Below the pieces are notes generated by a model that saw only the letters and a program-made list of their open reading frames with translations, ran no database searches and was not told the origin of the DNA. From assembly GCA_003164895.1 (NCBI GenBank), contig PLUL01000015.1, forward strand, positions 27,145-91,144: a stretch of 64,000 nt of DNA. The letters are read 5' to 3'. The translations under genes and the position numbers were made by a program. Source of the DNA: Bacteroidota bacterium (GTDB lineage: Bacteria > Bacteroidota > Bacteroidia > Palsa-948). Shown here piece by piece: positions 9,625 to 20,300 of the stretch (within the stretch, counting starts at the first letter, position 1; each line of letters starts with the position of its first letter).

Positions 9625-12600
9625 ATGAGAAAAATATTTTTTTTAACCGCGGTTTTCACAACATTATTTCTTCAATCTGCTTTTGCGAATAAAGAAAATC
9701 TCCAAAAAGGTTGGGACAGTTTTTTTGAAAATAAAAGAGATGATGCCAAAAAATATTTTCTTGAAGCTGTGAAAACTTCCGACACAAAAGCAGAAGCTTC
9801 ACTCGGACTTTCTCTTCTCGCCAAGGAAGTTGACAATGAAGAAGAAGCGTTCAAATATTTTCAGGATTTTTTCAATGCATCTGAAAATCCGATTCCTTAT
9901 ACTTACGCACTTTGGACAACCGCCTGTGTAAATTCTGATTACTCGGAAAAACGACCTGAGCAGGAAAAGTTTCTTCAGCAATTACTTGTGAACCCGAAAG
10001 CAAATCTCATGATGAAGGCGATGACAGCGTATGCTCTCGGAAAACATTATGAGCACACAGGAGATTTTGCAAAAGCGAATAGTTATTACAAACAAATGGG
10101 AAGCGTGAATGACTGGAAAGTTGTCGGCACGTTTGAAAATATTTCTGCCAGCGGATTTGATAAAGATTACGCTCCGATTCATGCAAAGAACGACAAGGAA
10201 AATTACACGAACAAAGTGGGCGCACCTATTCAATGGTTTGATATTCCAAGTCCGAGAAAAGACCAGTGGACAGATTTTGCATACTTTTTTTATTATCAGA
10301 ATTCAATTATGTTTTCTCAAACTTTCATCAACAGTCCTTCGCAGCGCGATGCTGTTTTAAGGATTGGAACTTCCGGTTCGTTAAAAGTCTGGCTCAACGA
10401 TAAATTGGTCGCGTCTTATTCCGAAGAAACAAATAATGACCTTGACACATATCTGATGAAAGTTAAATTGAACCAAGGATACAACCGTTTGCTTTTACAG
10501 ATTGGAGAAAGTGAAGACCTTGGTGCCTGCAATTATTTGGTACGCGTAACAGATGTGAATGAAAAATTCTTTCCCGATATTACTTTCTCAAAAGATTTTC
10601 AGCAGTATAACACAAGCGATACCGCTTACAAAGTGGAAACCTACAACAATCCTTATGAAGAATTTTTTCAGAAAAAAATAAAAGAAGAACCTAAAAATGT
10701 TTTGAATTATCTTTTACTTGCCGAAGCATACGCCCGCAACGAAAAAAAACAAGAGACTCGCAAGGTTTTAAAAGAAGCAAAAAAGATTGCGCCAAACAGT
10801 AGCTACGTTGCTTACCAGTTTCTGTCTCTTTATATCAAAACAAAAAACAGAACATTGCTCAGTGAAGAAATTGAATGGATGAAAGAACACGACCCCAAAG
10901 GATATTTTTCTTTGACTTATCAGGTGGAAGAAGCGTTTGAAAAAGAGAATTATGACGAAGCAAAAGATTTGCTCAACAAGATTGAAGAAATTTATGGGAA
11001 TGAAAATAAATCCAATGCACAATATCTTCTTGACAACCGGATAAAAATTGCCGCGCAAAAAGAACAAATTGAAGAAATGGTGAAATTGGTCAATCAGGCA
11101 TACGAAAAATTTCCCACCAATTATTCTTTTGTGAATATGAAAGCGCTGCTGGACAAAGCAGTTTCGAAAGACACAAAAAAATCCATAGCTATTTGGGAAA
11201 AATACTTGGATAAAACTTATTCTGAAACCGCTTATGAAAATCTTGCCGGAAATTATTTTGATGTTGCGAAAGTTGACAAAGCATTAAAGATTTACGACAA
11301 ACTTATCAGCAACGAACCGCTGGCGGTAGGATACATTTACACGCTCGGAGAAAAATATTTTAATCTTCAGCAATATGCTAAAGCGGCTGAGTGCTACCAG
11401 AAATGTATCAAACAATCGCCTTACATCAGCGATTATTGGTCTTCGCTTGGGCAGTGTTACGAGGAAATGGGGAAAAAAGATGAAGCAAAAGATGCTTACA
11501 AAAAATGTCTCATTTATCGTCCGACAACTTACAAGATTCGGGAGAAACTTAGAAATCTTGATAACAAAAAAGACATATATACAAATTTTGACAGCGTAGA
11601 TGTTTACAAATTGGTGAAGAATGCTCCCGGCGCAAAAGAGTATCCTGATGATAACAGCGTCATTCTTGCGCATAATATTCAGAAAGTAATTTACGAAGAC
11701 GGAGCGTCCGAAGCAAAAGAAGTAATCGTAATAAAAACGCTGAACAAACAGGGAGTTGACGACTGGAAACAATATTCCATTTATTACAACGGTTATGCCC
11801 AGAAATTAATCGTTGAAAAAGCGGAAGTCATCAAACCGAACGGAAGCAAAACTGCTGCTGAAAAAAATGACAATCAAATTGTTTTCACTTCGCTGGAACC
11901 TGGCGATGCCATTCACATCACCTACCGGGTTCAGGATTTTTATTCGGGTAGTTTAGCAAAACAATTTTGGGATAAGCAATATATGAACGGTGCGTTCCCT
12001 TCCAAATCCACCAGCTATAGTTTGCTCGTGAATAAAAACATGAAGTTTAATTACAAAATGCTGAATTGCGATATTAAACCGACACAAAAAGACATTGAAG
12101 ATTTCACACTTTACACTTGGGAAACAAAAGACGAACCGAGCATCAAACCCGAAAGATACATGCCTCCGCTTACGGATGTAGGAAAAATTTTATTTATTTC
12201 TTCCATTCCCGATTGGAAATTCATTGCCAATTGGTACATTGACCTTTCAAAAACAAAAGCCAAAGCAGAGTATGAAGTGAAAGAAGCACTCGATGAAATG
12301 TTTGCCGGAAAAAATAATCTCACGCAATTGCAAAAAGCAAAAATGATATATAAATATGTGGTGGAAAATGTGCGCTACAGTTCCGTTTCATTCCGACAGA
12401 GCGGATACATTCCGCAAAAAGCAACCACTACGCTGAACACAAAACTGGGAGATTGCAAAGATGTTTCAACGCTGTATGCTGCGATGTGCCGCGAAGTTGG
12501 AATTCCGGCTTCGCTGATTTTGGTGAACACGCGCGACAACGGAAAGGATGACATGGTTCTTCCCTCGGTGGATTTTAATCATTGCACCGTGAAAATAAAT

Positions 12601-13386
12601 GCCGATGGAAAAGATTATTTTGTTGAACTCACTTCGGATAAAGTTCCGTTCAGCGTGCTGCCTGCCGAAGATAAAAAAGCAGTGGCGCTCATCATTGACA
12701 AATCCACCGAAGCACCCATCACCATCAATCCTGTGAATCGCCCTAAGAATCAACTCATACGCAAAGTGGATGTTACTTTTGAAGGAACAAATATGTTCGT
12801 GAAAAAGAAAACTGCACGAACCGGAGATTTTGTTTCGGGATTGAAAGCAAACTACCTGCAATTGAGCAGAGAAGAACGCGAAAAGCAAATGCTCGAATCC
12901 ATTGCCAGCGATTATCCGCAAAAGATGAAACTCACTTCACTTGAATTTATGAATTTGGATTCTCTGGCAGATACGATGAATTACAATTACAGTTTTGCGG
13001 TGAACGATCCGTTCACAAAAATAGGAGGGATGTCTATTTGCAAATTGCCTTGGTCGGACAGAATTGAATCCATTGATTTTCTTTCGCCCGAAAAAAGAAA
13101 ATATCCTATAGAATATTGGGAATTCACATCGGCAGATAGAGAAGTTGAAACGCTTACGCTGATTATTCCGCAAGGGAAAATAATTACCGAAATGCCGAAG
13201 TCGCAAAAATACTCTTGCTTTCTTGCGGATTATTCCATTCAATATAAAATGCAGGGAAATAAAATTGTAGCAACCCGTGAATTTATTTTTAAGGATGATT
13301 TTGTGCCTGCTGAAAAATATAATGAATTGAAAGATTTTTACGCAAAAGTTGTTACTGCCGATGCGGAGCAGATTGCGTTTAAGTAA
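9625..13386 (+). CDS. Secreted TPR / DUF3857 / transglutaminase-like protein
   Basis: A very large protein (1253 residues) with a signal peptide ending near SAFA (residue 21). The first half holds tetratricopeptide repeats, for example AECYQKCIKQSPYISDYWSS. The second half has a DUF3857 domain followed by a transglutaminase-like core: Cys944 in LGDCKDVSTLY and His986 in VDFNHCTV are the catalytic pair of the papain-like fold. Such proteins are exported in Bacteroidota and are thought to act on proteins or peptides at the cell surface; the substrate is unknown. It stands alone, with non-coding DNA on both sides. Confidence 0.88.
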   Translation: MRKIFFLTAVFTTLFLQSAFANKENLQKGWDSFFENKRDDAKKYFLEAVKTSDTKAEASLGLSLLAKEVDNEEEAFKYFQDFFNASENPIPYTYALWTTACVNSDYSEKRPEQEKFLQQLLVNPKANLMMKAMTAYALGKHYEHTGDFAKANSYYKQMGSVNDWKVVGTFENISASGFDKDYAPIHAKNDKENYTNKVGAPIQWFDIPSPRKDQWTDFAYFFYYQNSIMFSQTFINSPSQRDAVLRIGTSGSLKVWLNDKLVASYSEETNNDLDTYLMKVKLNQGYNRLLLQIGESEDLGACNYLVRVTDVNEKFFPDITFSKDFQQYNTSDTAYKVETYNNPYEEFFQKKIKEEPKNVLNYLLLAEAYARNEKKQETRKVLKEAKKIAPNSSYVAYQFLSLYIKTKNRTLLSEEIEWMKEHDPKGYFSLTYQVEEAFEKENYDEAKDLLNKIEEIYGNENKSNAQYLLDNRIKIAAQKEQIEEMVKLVNQAYEKFPTNYSFVNMKALLDKAVSKDTKKSIAIWEKYLDKTYSETAYENLAGNYFDVAKVDKALKIYDKLISNEPLAVGYIYTLGEKYFNLQQYAKAAECYQKCIKQSPYISDYWSSLGQCYEEMGKKDEAKDAYKKCLIYRPTTYKIREKLRNLDNKKDIYTNFDSVDVYKLVKNAPGAKEYPDDNSVILAHNIQKVIYEDGASEAKEVIVIKTLNKQGVDDWKQYSIYYNGYAQKLIVEKAEVIKPNGSKTAAEKNDNQIVFTSLEPGDAIHITYRVQDFYSGSLAKQFWDKQYMNGAFPSKSTSYSLLVNKNMKFNYKMLNCDIKPTQKDIEDFTLYTWETKDEPSIKPERYMPPLTDVGKILFISSIPDWKFIANWYIDLSKTKAKAEYEVKEALDEMFAGKNNLTQLQKAKMIYKYVVENVRYSSVSFRQSGYIPQKATTTLNTKLGDCKDVSTLYAAMCREVGIPASLILVNTRDNGKDDMVLPSVDFNHCTVKINADGKDYFVELTSDKVPFSVLPAEDKKAVALIIDKSTEAPITINPVNRPKNQLIRKVDVTFEGTNMFVKKKTARTGDFVSGLKANYLQLSREEREKQMLESIASDYPQKMKLTSLEFMNLDSLADTMNYNYSFAVNDPFTKIGGMSICKLPWSDRIESIDFLSPEKRKYPIEYWEFTSADREVETLTLIIPQGKIITEMPKSQKYSCFLADYSIQYKMQGNKIVATREFIFKDDFVPAEKYNELKDFYAKVVTADAEQIAFK

Positions 13387-13546
13387 AAAATAAAACAACG
13401 AATTTTTTTTATGTCTATCCGCTCATCGATGTTTAATCGGTAAAAGCAAGTGGCGGCTGGCTTTGGAATATGAACGGAAATAAATATCTGATTTGTAATA
13501 TTGTGTCAACATAAATTAGTTTTACTTTGCGGTCATAAAAGCTAAT

Positions 13547-13975
13547 ATGATAATGTCACAAAAAGCTCGCTCTAAACCCAAGCAGATCATCGGTAAAAAA
13601 GAAACGGTTGATTTTCCTGAACTGGGAATTAATGACATCGTTGCGAAAATTGACACAGGCGCGTATTCAAACACACTGCATTGTCACGACATTCATATAA
13701 AAGAAAAGATGCTTTGTTTTAAAGTGCTGGATCCCACTCATCCTATTTTCAGCAGGAAAGAAAATTGCTTCAGTGAATTTTCTCGAAAGAAGATAAAGAA
13801 TTCTTTCGGTGAAGTGGAAGAAAGATACATGATAAAAACTAAAATAAAAATTGCTGGCAGAGTAATAAAATCAATAATTTCGCTCACCGACAGGGCAAAC
13901 ATGCGCTATCCGGTTTTAATCGGAAGAAGATTGCTCAGAAATAAATTTGTCGTTGATGTATCACTAAAAAATTAA
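13547..13975 (+). CDS. RimB/RimK-type ATP-dependent zinc protease-like protein
   Basis: A 142-residue single-domain protein with the retroviral-protease-like fold of PF05618 (Zn_protease). The aspartic-protease-like [13 protein letters not shown] is near the N-terminus and [19 protein letters not shown] at the C-terminus. Relatives such as RimB cleave poly-glutamate tails that RimK adds to ribosomal protein S6; no rimK is visible here. A second in-frame ATG lies two codons in. A Bacteroidota-like -7 (TTTACTTTG) lies about 20 bp upstream. The accC gene begins 3 bp after its stop. Confidence 0.8.
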   Translation: MIMSQKARSKPKQIIGKKETVDFPELGINDIVAKIDTGAYSNTLHCHDIHIKEKMLCFKVLDPTHPIFSRKENCFSEFSRKKIKNSFGEVEERYMIKTKIKIAGRVIKSIISLTDRANMRYPVLIGRRLLRNKFVVDVSLKN

Positions 13976-13978
13976 TTT

Positions 13979-15316
13979 GTGTTTAAAAAAATTCTAATAG
14001 CTAATCGCGGTGAAATCGCTCTTCGAATCATCCGCTCATGCAAAGAAATGGGAATAAAAACGGTAGCTGTTTATTCCACTGCGGATAAAGATTCCCTCCA
14101 CGTTCGTTTTGCCGATGAAGCGGTGTGCATCGGTCCTGCTGCGAGCAAAGATTCATACCTAAACATTCCCAGCATTATTGCTGCAGCTGAAATTACCAAT
14201 GCTGATGCCATTCATCCAGGTTACGGATTTCTTTCTGAGCGTTCCAAATTCGCTCAAATATGCGGTGAACACGAAATAAAATTCATCGGACCTACTCCTG
14301 AAATGATCGATGCGATGGGTGATAAAATTTCTGCAAAAGCAACTGCAAAAAAAGCAGGCGTTCCTTGCGTGCCCGGTTCTGAAGGATTATTGGTTGATGT
14401 GGATGATGCAAAAAAGACTGCAAAAAAAATTGGTTATCCTGTTCTGATGAAAGCAACTGCCGGTGGTGGTGGAAAGGGAATGCGAATTGTTTGGGAAGAA
14501 AAAGAAATTGAACACGCTTGGGAATCGGCACGAAAAGAAGCGCTGGCATCTTTTGCCAACGATGGTATGTACATGGAAAAATTCATTGAAGAACCGAGGC
14601 ATATTGAAATACAAATTGCTGGTGATCAATACGGAAAAGCCTGCCATCTTTCGGAGCGCGATTGTTCCATTCAACGAAGACATCAGAAATTGGTGGAGGA
14701 AACTCCTTCCCCATTCATGACGCCTGAATTGCGAAACGCCATGGGAGATGCAGCTGTAAAACTTGCCAATGCCATTAAATATGAAGGGGTAGGAACGATT
14801 GAATATTTAGTTGACAAACACCGCAATTTTTATTTCATGGAGATGAATACGCGTATTCAAGTGGAACACCCAATTACGGAAGAAGTGATTGATTACGATT
14901 TGATTCGCGAACAAATACAAATTGCTGCCGGCGTTCCTATTTCAGGGAAAAATTATTTCCCGCAGATGCACGCCATCGAATGCCGCATCAATGCCGAAGA
15001 TCCGTACAATGATTTTCGCCCGTCACCTGGAAAAATCACCACCATGCATGCGCCCGGCGGGCACGGCATTCGTGTTGACACGCATATTTATTCCGGTTAT
15101 GTAATTCCTCCGTATTACGATTCCATGATCGCAAAACTTATCACCGTGGCACAGACACGCGAAGAAGCTATTGCAAAAATGCAGCGCGCACTGGGTGAGT
15201 TTGTCATTGAAGGAATAAAAACTACTATTCCATTCCATGTAAAGCTGATGGAGAACGAAGATTTTAGAAAAGGAAATTATACCACCAAGTTTTTGGAAAC
15301 ACACAAACTTCTTTAG
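13979..15316 (+). CDS. accC: Acetyl-CoA carboxylase, biotin carboxylase subunit
   Basis: A 445-residue enzyme (E. coli AccC is 449) that carboxylates the biotin of AccB using ATP and bicarbonate, the first step of fatty-acid synthesis. It shows the N-terminal [20 protein letters not shown], the glycine-rich ATP-grasp loop [15 protein letters not shown] and the catalytic [14 protein letters not shown] motif. It uses a GTG start. The accB partner is usually adjacent but is not in this window, so this copy could instead serve another biotin carboxylase complex. Two beta-carbonic anhydrases elsewhere in the window could supply bicarbonate, which is only an inference. Confidence 0.93.
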   Translation: MFKKILIANRGEIALRIIRSCKEMGIKTVAVYSTADKDSLHVRFADEAVCIGPAASKDSYLNIPSIIAAAEITNADAIHPGYGFLSERSKFAQICGEHEIKFIGPTPEMIDAMGDKISAKATAKKAGVPCVPGSEGLLVDVDDAKKTAKKIGYPVLMKATAGGGGKGMRIVWEEKEIEHAWESARKEALASFANDGMYMEKFIEEPRHIEIQIAGDQYGKACHLSERDCSIQRRHQKLVEETPSPFMTPELRNAMGDAAVKLANAIKYEGVGTIEYLVDKHRNFYFMEMNTRIQVEHPITEEVIDYDLIREQIQIAAGVPISGKNYFPQMHAIECRINAEDPYNDFRPSPGKITTMHAPGGHGIRVDTHIYSGYVIPPYYDSMIAKLITVAQTREEAIAKMQRALGEFVIEGIKTTIPFHVKLMENEDFRKGNYTTKFLETHKLL

Positions 15317-15339
15317 AAGAAAAAGAAGCCAACGGTAAA

Positions 15340-15762
15340 ATGTCAATTAATTTTTTCTGTCAGAATGTTTTTTTCTCCCTGAAAAAAAAGTCGGTAGTTA
15401 AAACTTGGATTTTATCTGCAATTCAAAAAGAAAAAAAGAAAGCAGGAGAGGTTTTTTTTATTTTCTGCAATGATAAATTTCTGCTGTCGCTTAATAAAAA
15501 ATTTCTAAAACATAATACGTTTACAGATATTATCACTTTTCAATATCCTTCTGAAAAACTTTCGGCAGAAATTTTTATAAGCATTCCGCGCGTGAGGGAG
15601 AATGCAAAAAAGTTTAAGGTCTCCTTTGAAGATGAACTTCATCGTGTTATGATTCACGGTATTCTGCATTTATGCGGATATAAAGATAAAACACCAACAC
15701 ACAAAAAAAAAATGAGGAAAAGAGAAGATTTCTATCTAAAACTGATTTTTATTTCTCGCTGA
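15340..15762 (+). CDS. ybeY: Endoribonuclease YbeY, 16S rRNA maturation
   Basis: A 140-residue metal-dependent RNase for 16S rRNA 3'-end processing and ribosome quality control. The metal site HGILHLCGYKDK has the first two His of the family motif H-x3-H-x5-H, while the third position is Asp/Lys, as is usual in Bacteroidota. FTDIITFQYP is the conserved core. Its last 14 bp overlap the convergent M20 amidohydrolase gene. Confidence 0.9.
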   Translation: MSINFFCQNVFFSLKKKSVVKTWILSAIQKEKKKAGEVFFIFCNDKFLLSLNKKFLKHNTFTDIITFQYPSEKLSAEIFISIPRVRENAKKFKVSFEDELHRVMIHGILHLCGYKDKTPTHKKKMRKREDFYLKLIFISR

Positions 15763-16936
15763 TTGAACTAATTGCAATCCACGCCATCAGTCCCATTCCG
15801 GTTTTGAGAGCAGATTCATCAATGTTAAATGTGGGAGTATGCACACCTGAGGTAATTCCTTTCGATTTATTTCCGGTACCAAGGCGATAAAAGCAAGCAG
15901 GAATTTTTTCTGCGAAGAAAGAAAAATCTTCTCCTGTCATCCTCAGTTCCAGTTCAGTTACATTTTCTTTTCCGAGAAAATCTTTCGCGAATTTTTTTGC
16001 ACGTTCGGTTGTCGGTTCATCATTAACAAGGGCGGGGTAACCCGATAAAATATTTACTTCGCAATTTCCATTCATAGATTTTGCTTTTGATTCTGAAATT
16101 TGTCGAATGATATCGTGCGCTTTTTTTCTCCATGCCTCATCCATCGTGCGAAAAGTTCCTTCTAATTTTACTTCATCGGGAATCACATTCGTAGCGCCAT
16201 TGCCGATGATTTTTCCAAAAGCGAGCACGGTAGGAATTTCAGTTCTAGAAAATTCTTTTTCAAGTGCAATAATAATTTCGGAAGCAATAAGCAAAGGGTT
16301 TACATACGTTCCTTTCATTGCGGCGTGTCCGCCTTTTCCTTTTATGGTTAAATAAATCTCATCGGTGCTTGCCATGTATTTCCCGCTTCGGAACCCTACT
16401 TTTCCTGCTTCAAGAGTTGGAAAAACATGTAGGGCAAAAATGGAACTTGGTTTTGGATTTTCCAATACTCCTTCTTTTATCATCAGAGATGCGCCACCGG
16501 GAGCTTTTTCTTCGCCGGGCTGAAAAATAAGTTTTATCGTACCGTTGAATTCATTTTTTAATTCCGAAAGAATTTTTGCAGCACCAAGAAGTGAAGCAGT
16601 ATGTACATCGTGTCCGCAGGCGTGCATCACTCCAATATTTTTTGATTTGTATTCCACTTCATTTTTTTCTGTGATGGGAAGCGCATCCATATCTGCACGT
16701 AATGCGATACAGTTTCCATTGGAGGTTTTTGTTCCTTGTATTAAGGCAACAATTCCTGTTTTTACAATTTCATCTTTAAAAGGAATTTCCCATTCTTTTA
16801 ATTTTTCGGAAATAAATTTGGAGGTATTGTATTCTTCAAAGGATAATTCAGGATGGGAATGCAAATGTCTTCTCACCTGAATAATTTCAGATAAATATTT
16901 TTCGGAAAGCGATTTAATATTTTCTTTTAAAGACAT
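15749..16936 (-). CDS. M20-family amidohydrolase (N-acyl amino acid hydrolase-like)
   Basis: A 395-residue metallopeptidase of the M20D type. It has LRADMDALPI, the zinc-binding HACGHD at residues 105-110, the catalytic GEEKAPGG and RMTGEDFSFF near the C-terminus. Family members hydrolyse N-acylated amino acids or hippurate; the exact substrate is open. It is the last gene of a leftward run behind the TauE-like gene (5-bp gap), and its 3' end overlaps ybeY by 14 bp. Confidence 0.92.
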   Translation of the reverse strand: MSLKENIKSLSEKYLSEIIQVRRHLHSHPELSFEEYNTSKFISEKLKEWEIPFKDEIVKTGIVALIQGTKTSNGNCIALRADMDALPITEKNEVEYKSKNIGVMHACGHDVHTASLLGAAKILSELKNEFNGTIKLIFQPGEEKAPGGASLMIKEGVLENPKPSSIFALHVFPTLEAGKVGFRSGKYMASTDEIYLTIKGKGGHAAMKGTYVNPLLIASEIIIALEKEFSRTEIPTVLAFGKIIGNGATNVIPDEVKLEGTFRTMDEAWRKKAHDIIRQISESKAKSMNGNCEVNILSGYPALVNDEPTTERAKKFAKDFLGKENVTELELRMTGEDFSFFAEKIPACFYRLGTGNKSKGITSGVHTPTFNIDESALKTGMGLMAWIAISSISEK

Positions 16937-16941
16937 CCGAT

Positions 16942-17325
16942 TTATTTTCCAAAGAGCATTTTCAGAGAAATCAGAAAAATAATTCCGCCAAATATTCTTT
17001 TCATTAAAGTTTGGTCAATATTGATTGCGATTTTAGAACCCAGAAAACTTCCTGCAAAAAATGTAATTCCCATAATGGCTGCTGTTTTCCAATCAATATA
17101 TCCTGCCTGATAATAATTATAAACCCCAAGAATTCCTATCGGAAACAAGAACATGAAAAGCACCGTGCCTTGTGCGCTGTGCTGAGAAAATCCGAGAAAA
17201 TAAACCAACGCCGGAACGATGATGATGCCACCACCAATTCCAACCATGCCGCTGAGCATGCCGGCAATCAGCCCAAGTATGAGCAAAATTAAAATTTCAT
17301 TCATTGAAAAAGATTTTTTTATCAT
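16942..17325 (-). CDS. TauE/SafE-type transporter, single half
   Basis: A 127-residue membrane protein with about four helices. GLIAGMLSGMVGIGGGIIIV is the TauE/SafE signature. Full-length family members have two such halves (about 250 residues), so this is a one-domain version that would need to dimerise. An alternative start lies seven codons in (MNEILILL). The family exports sulfite or other organosulfur anions; the substrate here is unknown. Confidence 0.85.
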   Translation of the reverse strand: MIKKSFSMNEILILLILGLIAGMLSGMVGIGGGIIIVPALVYFLGFSQHSAQGTVLFMFLFPIGILGVYNYYQAGYIDWKTAAIMGITFFAGSFLGSKIAINIDQTLMKRIFGGIIFLISLKMLFGK

Positions 17326-17339
17326 TAGTGAGATTAATT

Positions 17340-20300
17340 TTAGAAATCGAGAGCGATAGACAAATAAAAAACTGTTTTTCCAATTGTTCCATCATCCCAG
17401 CCATGCGCCCAGTCGAGGCGAATAAAATATCCAAGGATGCGGCTGCGTAACCCCCATCCATATCCCACAACAATCGGTTCTTGTTTTGTTTGCACAACAA
17501 CCGTAACTGGATTTCCGGGTGCGGAAAAAGTTTGCGTATTGAGAGAATTATTATCGCTGTAAGGAGATTTTCCTGTCCATGCCGTTCCCACATCTGTGAA
17601 ACCAATAATCTGAAAGTTGTTTAGGAAATCAGATTTGAGAGGGCGATTCATCAGGTAACGGAAAATCGGCAAGCGCAATTCATTGTTTGCAACGGCAAAG
17701 CTATTTCCGTTTCGGATGTTCTGAATAAAGCCGCGCATCGGCGTGGCAAGCGTTTGAAATGCATAATTCTCGGTGGTGGAAACAGGCGTGTTATTATTAA
17801 AAGATGGACTCAACCAATTATCAACGCCGCCCATATAATAAATAAGTTTTTCGTGACCGAGTGAAGTGCTTGCAGCGATGCGGCTTGCCCAAATAAAATC
17901 GCGGTGAATTTTTGTGTAGTGTCGAATATCAAAACCGAGAACTTCCATATCGGTTTGTTGTTGGTTTATTTGCTGATAATATTCTGCGAAAAGTTTTAAG
18001 CGAGTGCCGTAATATAAATTGAGTCCGCGTTTGCGTGTGTTGTCATAAATATATTCCAGTTTGCTTCCGCCCCAGTATTCGTAAACATTCGGATGCGCAA
18101 GGTCGTAATCATCCGTAGCAAGATAAACCGTTCTGTCAGCTCTCATGCTGAGAGTTCCGCGAATACACGATGTTTCGTTGAAAGGATATTTGAGAATATA
18201 CTGCGCATCGTGCGTATGAATTTTTACCAGCGAAGAACCATCAGCAATATCAAGCAATGATTGCCGGTGAAGGATAAGCTGCCTGTCGAGGCGATGCAAG
18301 CGATTTTCAAAACTCATAAAATATTCGTTGCTGTTCAAATCAGCAGAAATTCTCACCCCACCAGTAATTTTGTAATCGTCAAATAAATCGCTCAAACCGA
18401 TTTTGAAAAATCCAGAAAAACCAGGATTCAAATCCACAGCACCGGGTCCGGTAAATTTTTGATACACCGGATTCAAATAAGATTCGTCAAGCTGAGTAAC
18501 CACATAATCGGTTGAGAAAAAAACAAAATAATTTCTTTGTTTAGGAAGTTGGAATGCAGGAACAGTAGCAGCGGCAGAAGTATCAGGATGATTTTTTATT
18601 TCTACCGGAGGTGAAGTTTTTATTTGCCTTTTAGGTTCATTGTCAAACGTGTAATTATTGATGTCAATTCCTCCTGAAGCCGTGTCTTTCGCAGGTTGTT
18701 TTTCTTCTTTTGTAATTACCTGAACGCTCTGAACAGATTTTGTTTCATTTTCTTTTTTCTGCTCTTTCACTTTTGCTTGTTGCTTCGCTAAATAATTTTT
18801 GTAGGCAGTATTTTGCAACGGCGCGCTCAATTGAGCGCTGGCATCGGGCATATCGCTTTCAAACATTCGGTATTTTTTCTTGTTGAAAACAACTTCGGCA
18901 ATTTTTTTTGATTTCAGATTTATATCCTGCTCCTGAATGTTAGTTGAATAATTTGTGATGGGATAAGTGCGTGTAAAAAACCGGTAATGTTCTATGGTGT
19001 CAACATAAGAGATTGAACTGTCGAGCACTCCCAGATAACGATTGCGGATTCCATTTTCATCGCTAAGAAAACAGATGTGGTCTTTGTCAAATTCGCAGGG
19101 ATAACTTTCGTTTACGTTTGGCGTGTTGGTTACTCTTCTTAATACAGGATTTTTTTGTTTGTAATTATAAATGAATAAATCTTTTTGTCCCATCGGTTGG
19201 AGTTTCTCTTTCAGATTAAAAGGATATTCATTCATGAAACGAATAGTATCGTTCGGACGATTGGAAGAAAAAATAATTTTTGATGAGCCGCTGATGAATT
19301 TCGGATTCAAATCATCGTAAATATCTTTTGTAATCTGCTCAAAGGATGCGGAGCCAGGATTATAAACAAAAATATCGCTTTGTCCGTTTTGCACAGCCGA
19401 CATCACAAATTGTTTTCCATCATCCGAATAAGAAAAATCAAGAACTTTTTCAAAGTTGAAAATTTTCACCGTCTCTAATTTCTTTTTAGCCAGATTATAA
19501 TAGGAGAGATGCAATTCCCCTTTTGTTTCAGTAATAATAGTGAACAATTCTCCTTTCGGGTGCCAAGCGAGAAGCGGATAAGAATAATCAGCAGGGCGGT
19601 CGAGTTTTTGCTCGTGCTTCATAATGCGCTTTGCCTTTTTCTTTTTGAAATCATACAGCCAAACTTTATACTGACCAAATTCGTTAGTAGTATAAATTGC
19701 ATAATTCCCATCAGGACTAATTTTGAAATGCTGATAGACACGAGTTTTTTTAATTCTTTTCAGAAGAGATTGAGGCGGAAGAGTTTTTGTGGTGTCCTTT
19801 TCATTGTATCGGTCAATGTAATATTGCATCCATTCGCTTGTCATATTTTTCATGGAAACTCCCAGCACAAAAAGAAATGCACTCTCCATATTGCGCGTTA
19901 CTTTGGTCATATACAAAATATTTGAGATGACCGATGCGCCATACGTTTCAGCTATGTAATTCCAGATGGAATGTCCGGCATATATTGCGTCAGCGCCTTC
20001 CAAACCGTTAAATCTTTTGTATTTATTGGCAAGGATTCCATCCTTAACACGCGAATCAATATCTGTGTTCCAATCATTTGCGATGTAAGAAACCAATCCC
20101 TGCACATACCAGCTCGGCAGATTCAGGAGTGCAGAATTTTTCAGCATATCCTTTACATTTCCTCCATACATCATCTGGTTGATGAGCACTTCGGCAATAC
20201 CGGCTTTTATCTGCCTGTCATAATCATCATGATCACCGTTAAAAAATAGAGAAACTTTTGAGCCGACAATTTTTGTTACGCCGCCAATATTGTTAGGTTC

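Noticed and set aside
13410..13475. Possible remnant of a dispersed repeat between the transglutaminase and RimB-like genes
   Set aside because: CTATCCGCTCATCG resembles parts of the Bacteroidota repeat, but the ends and hairpins are not recognisable.
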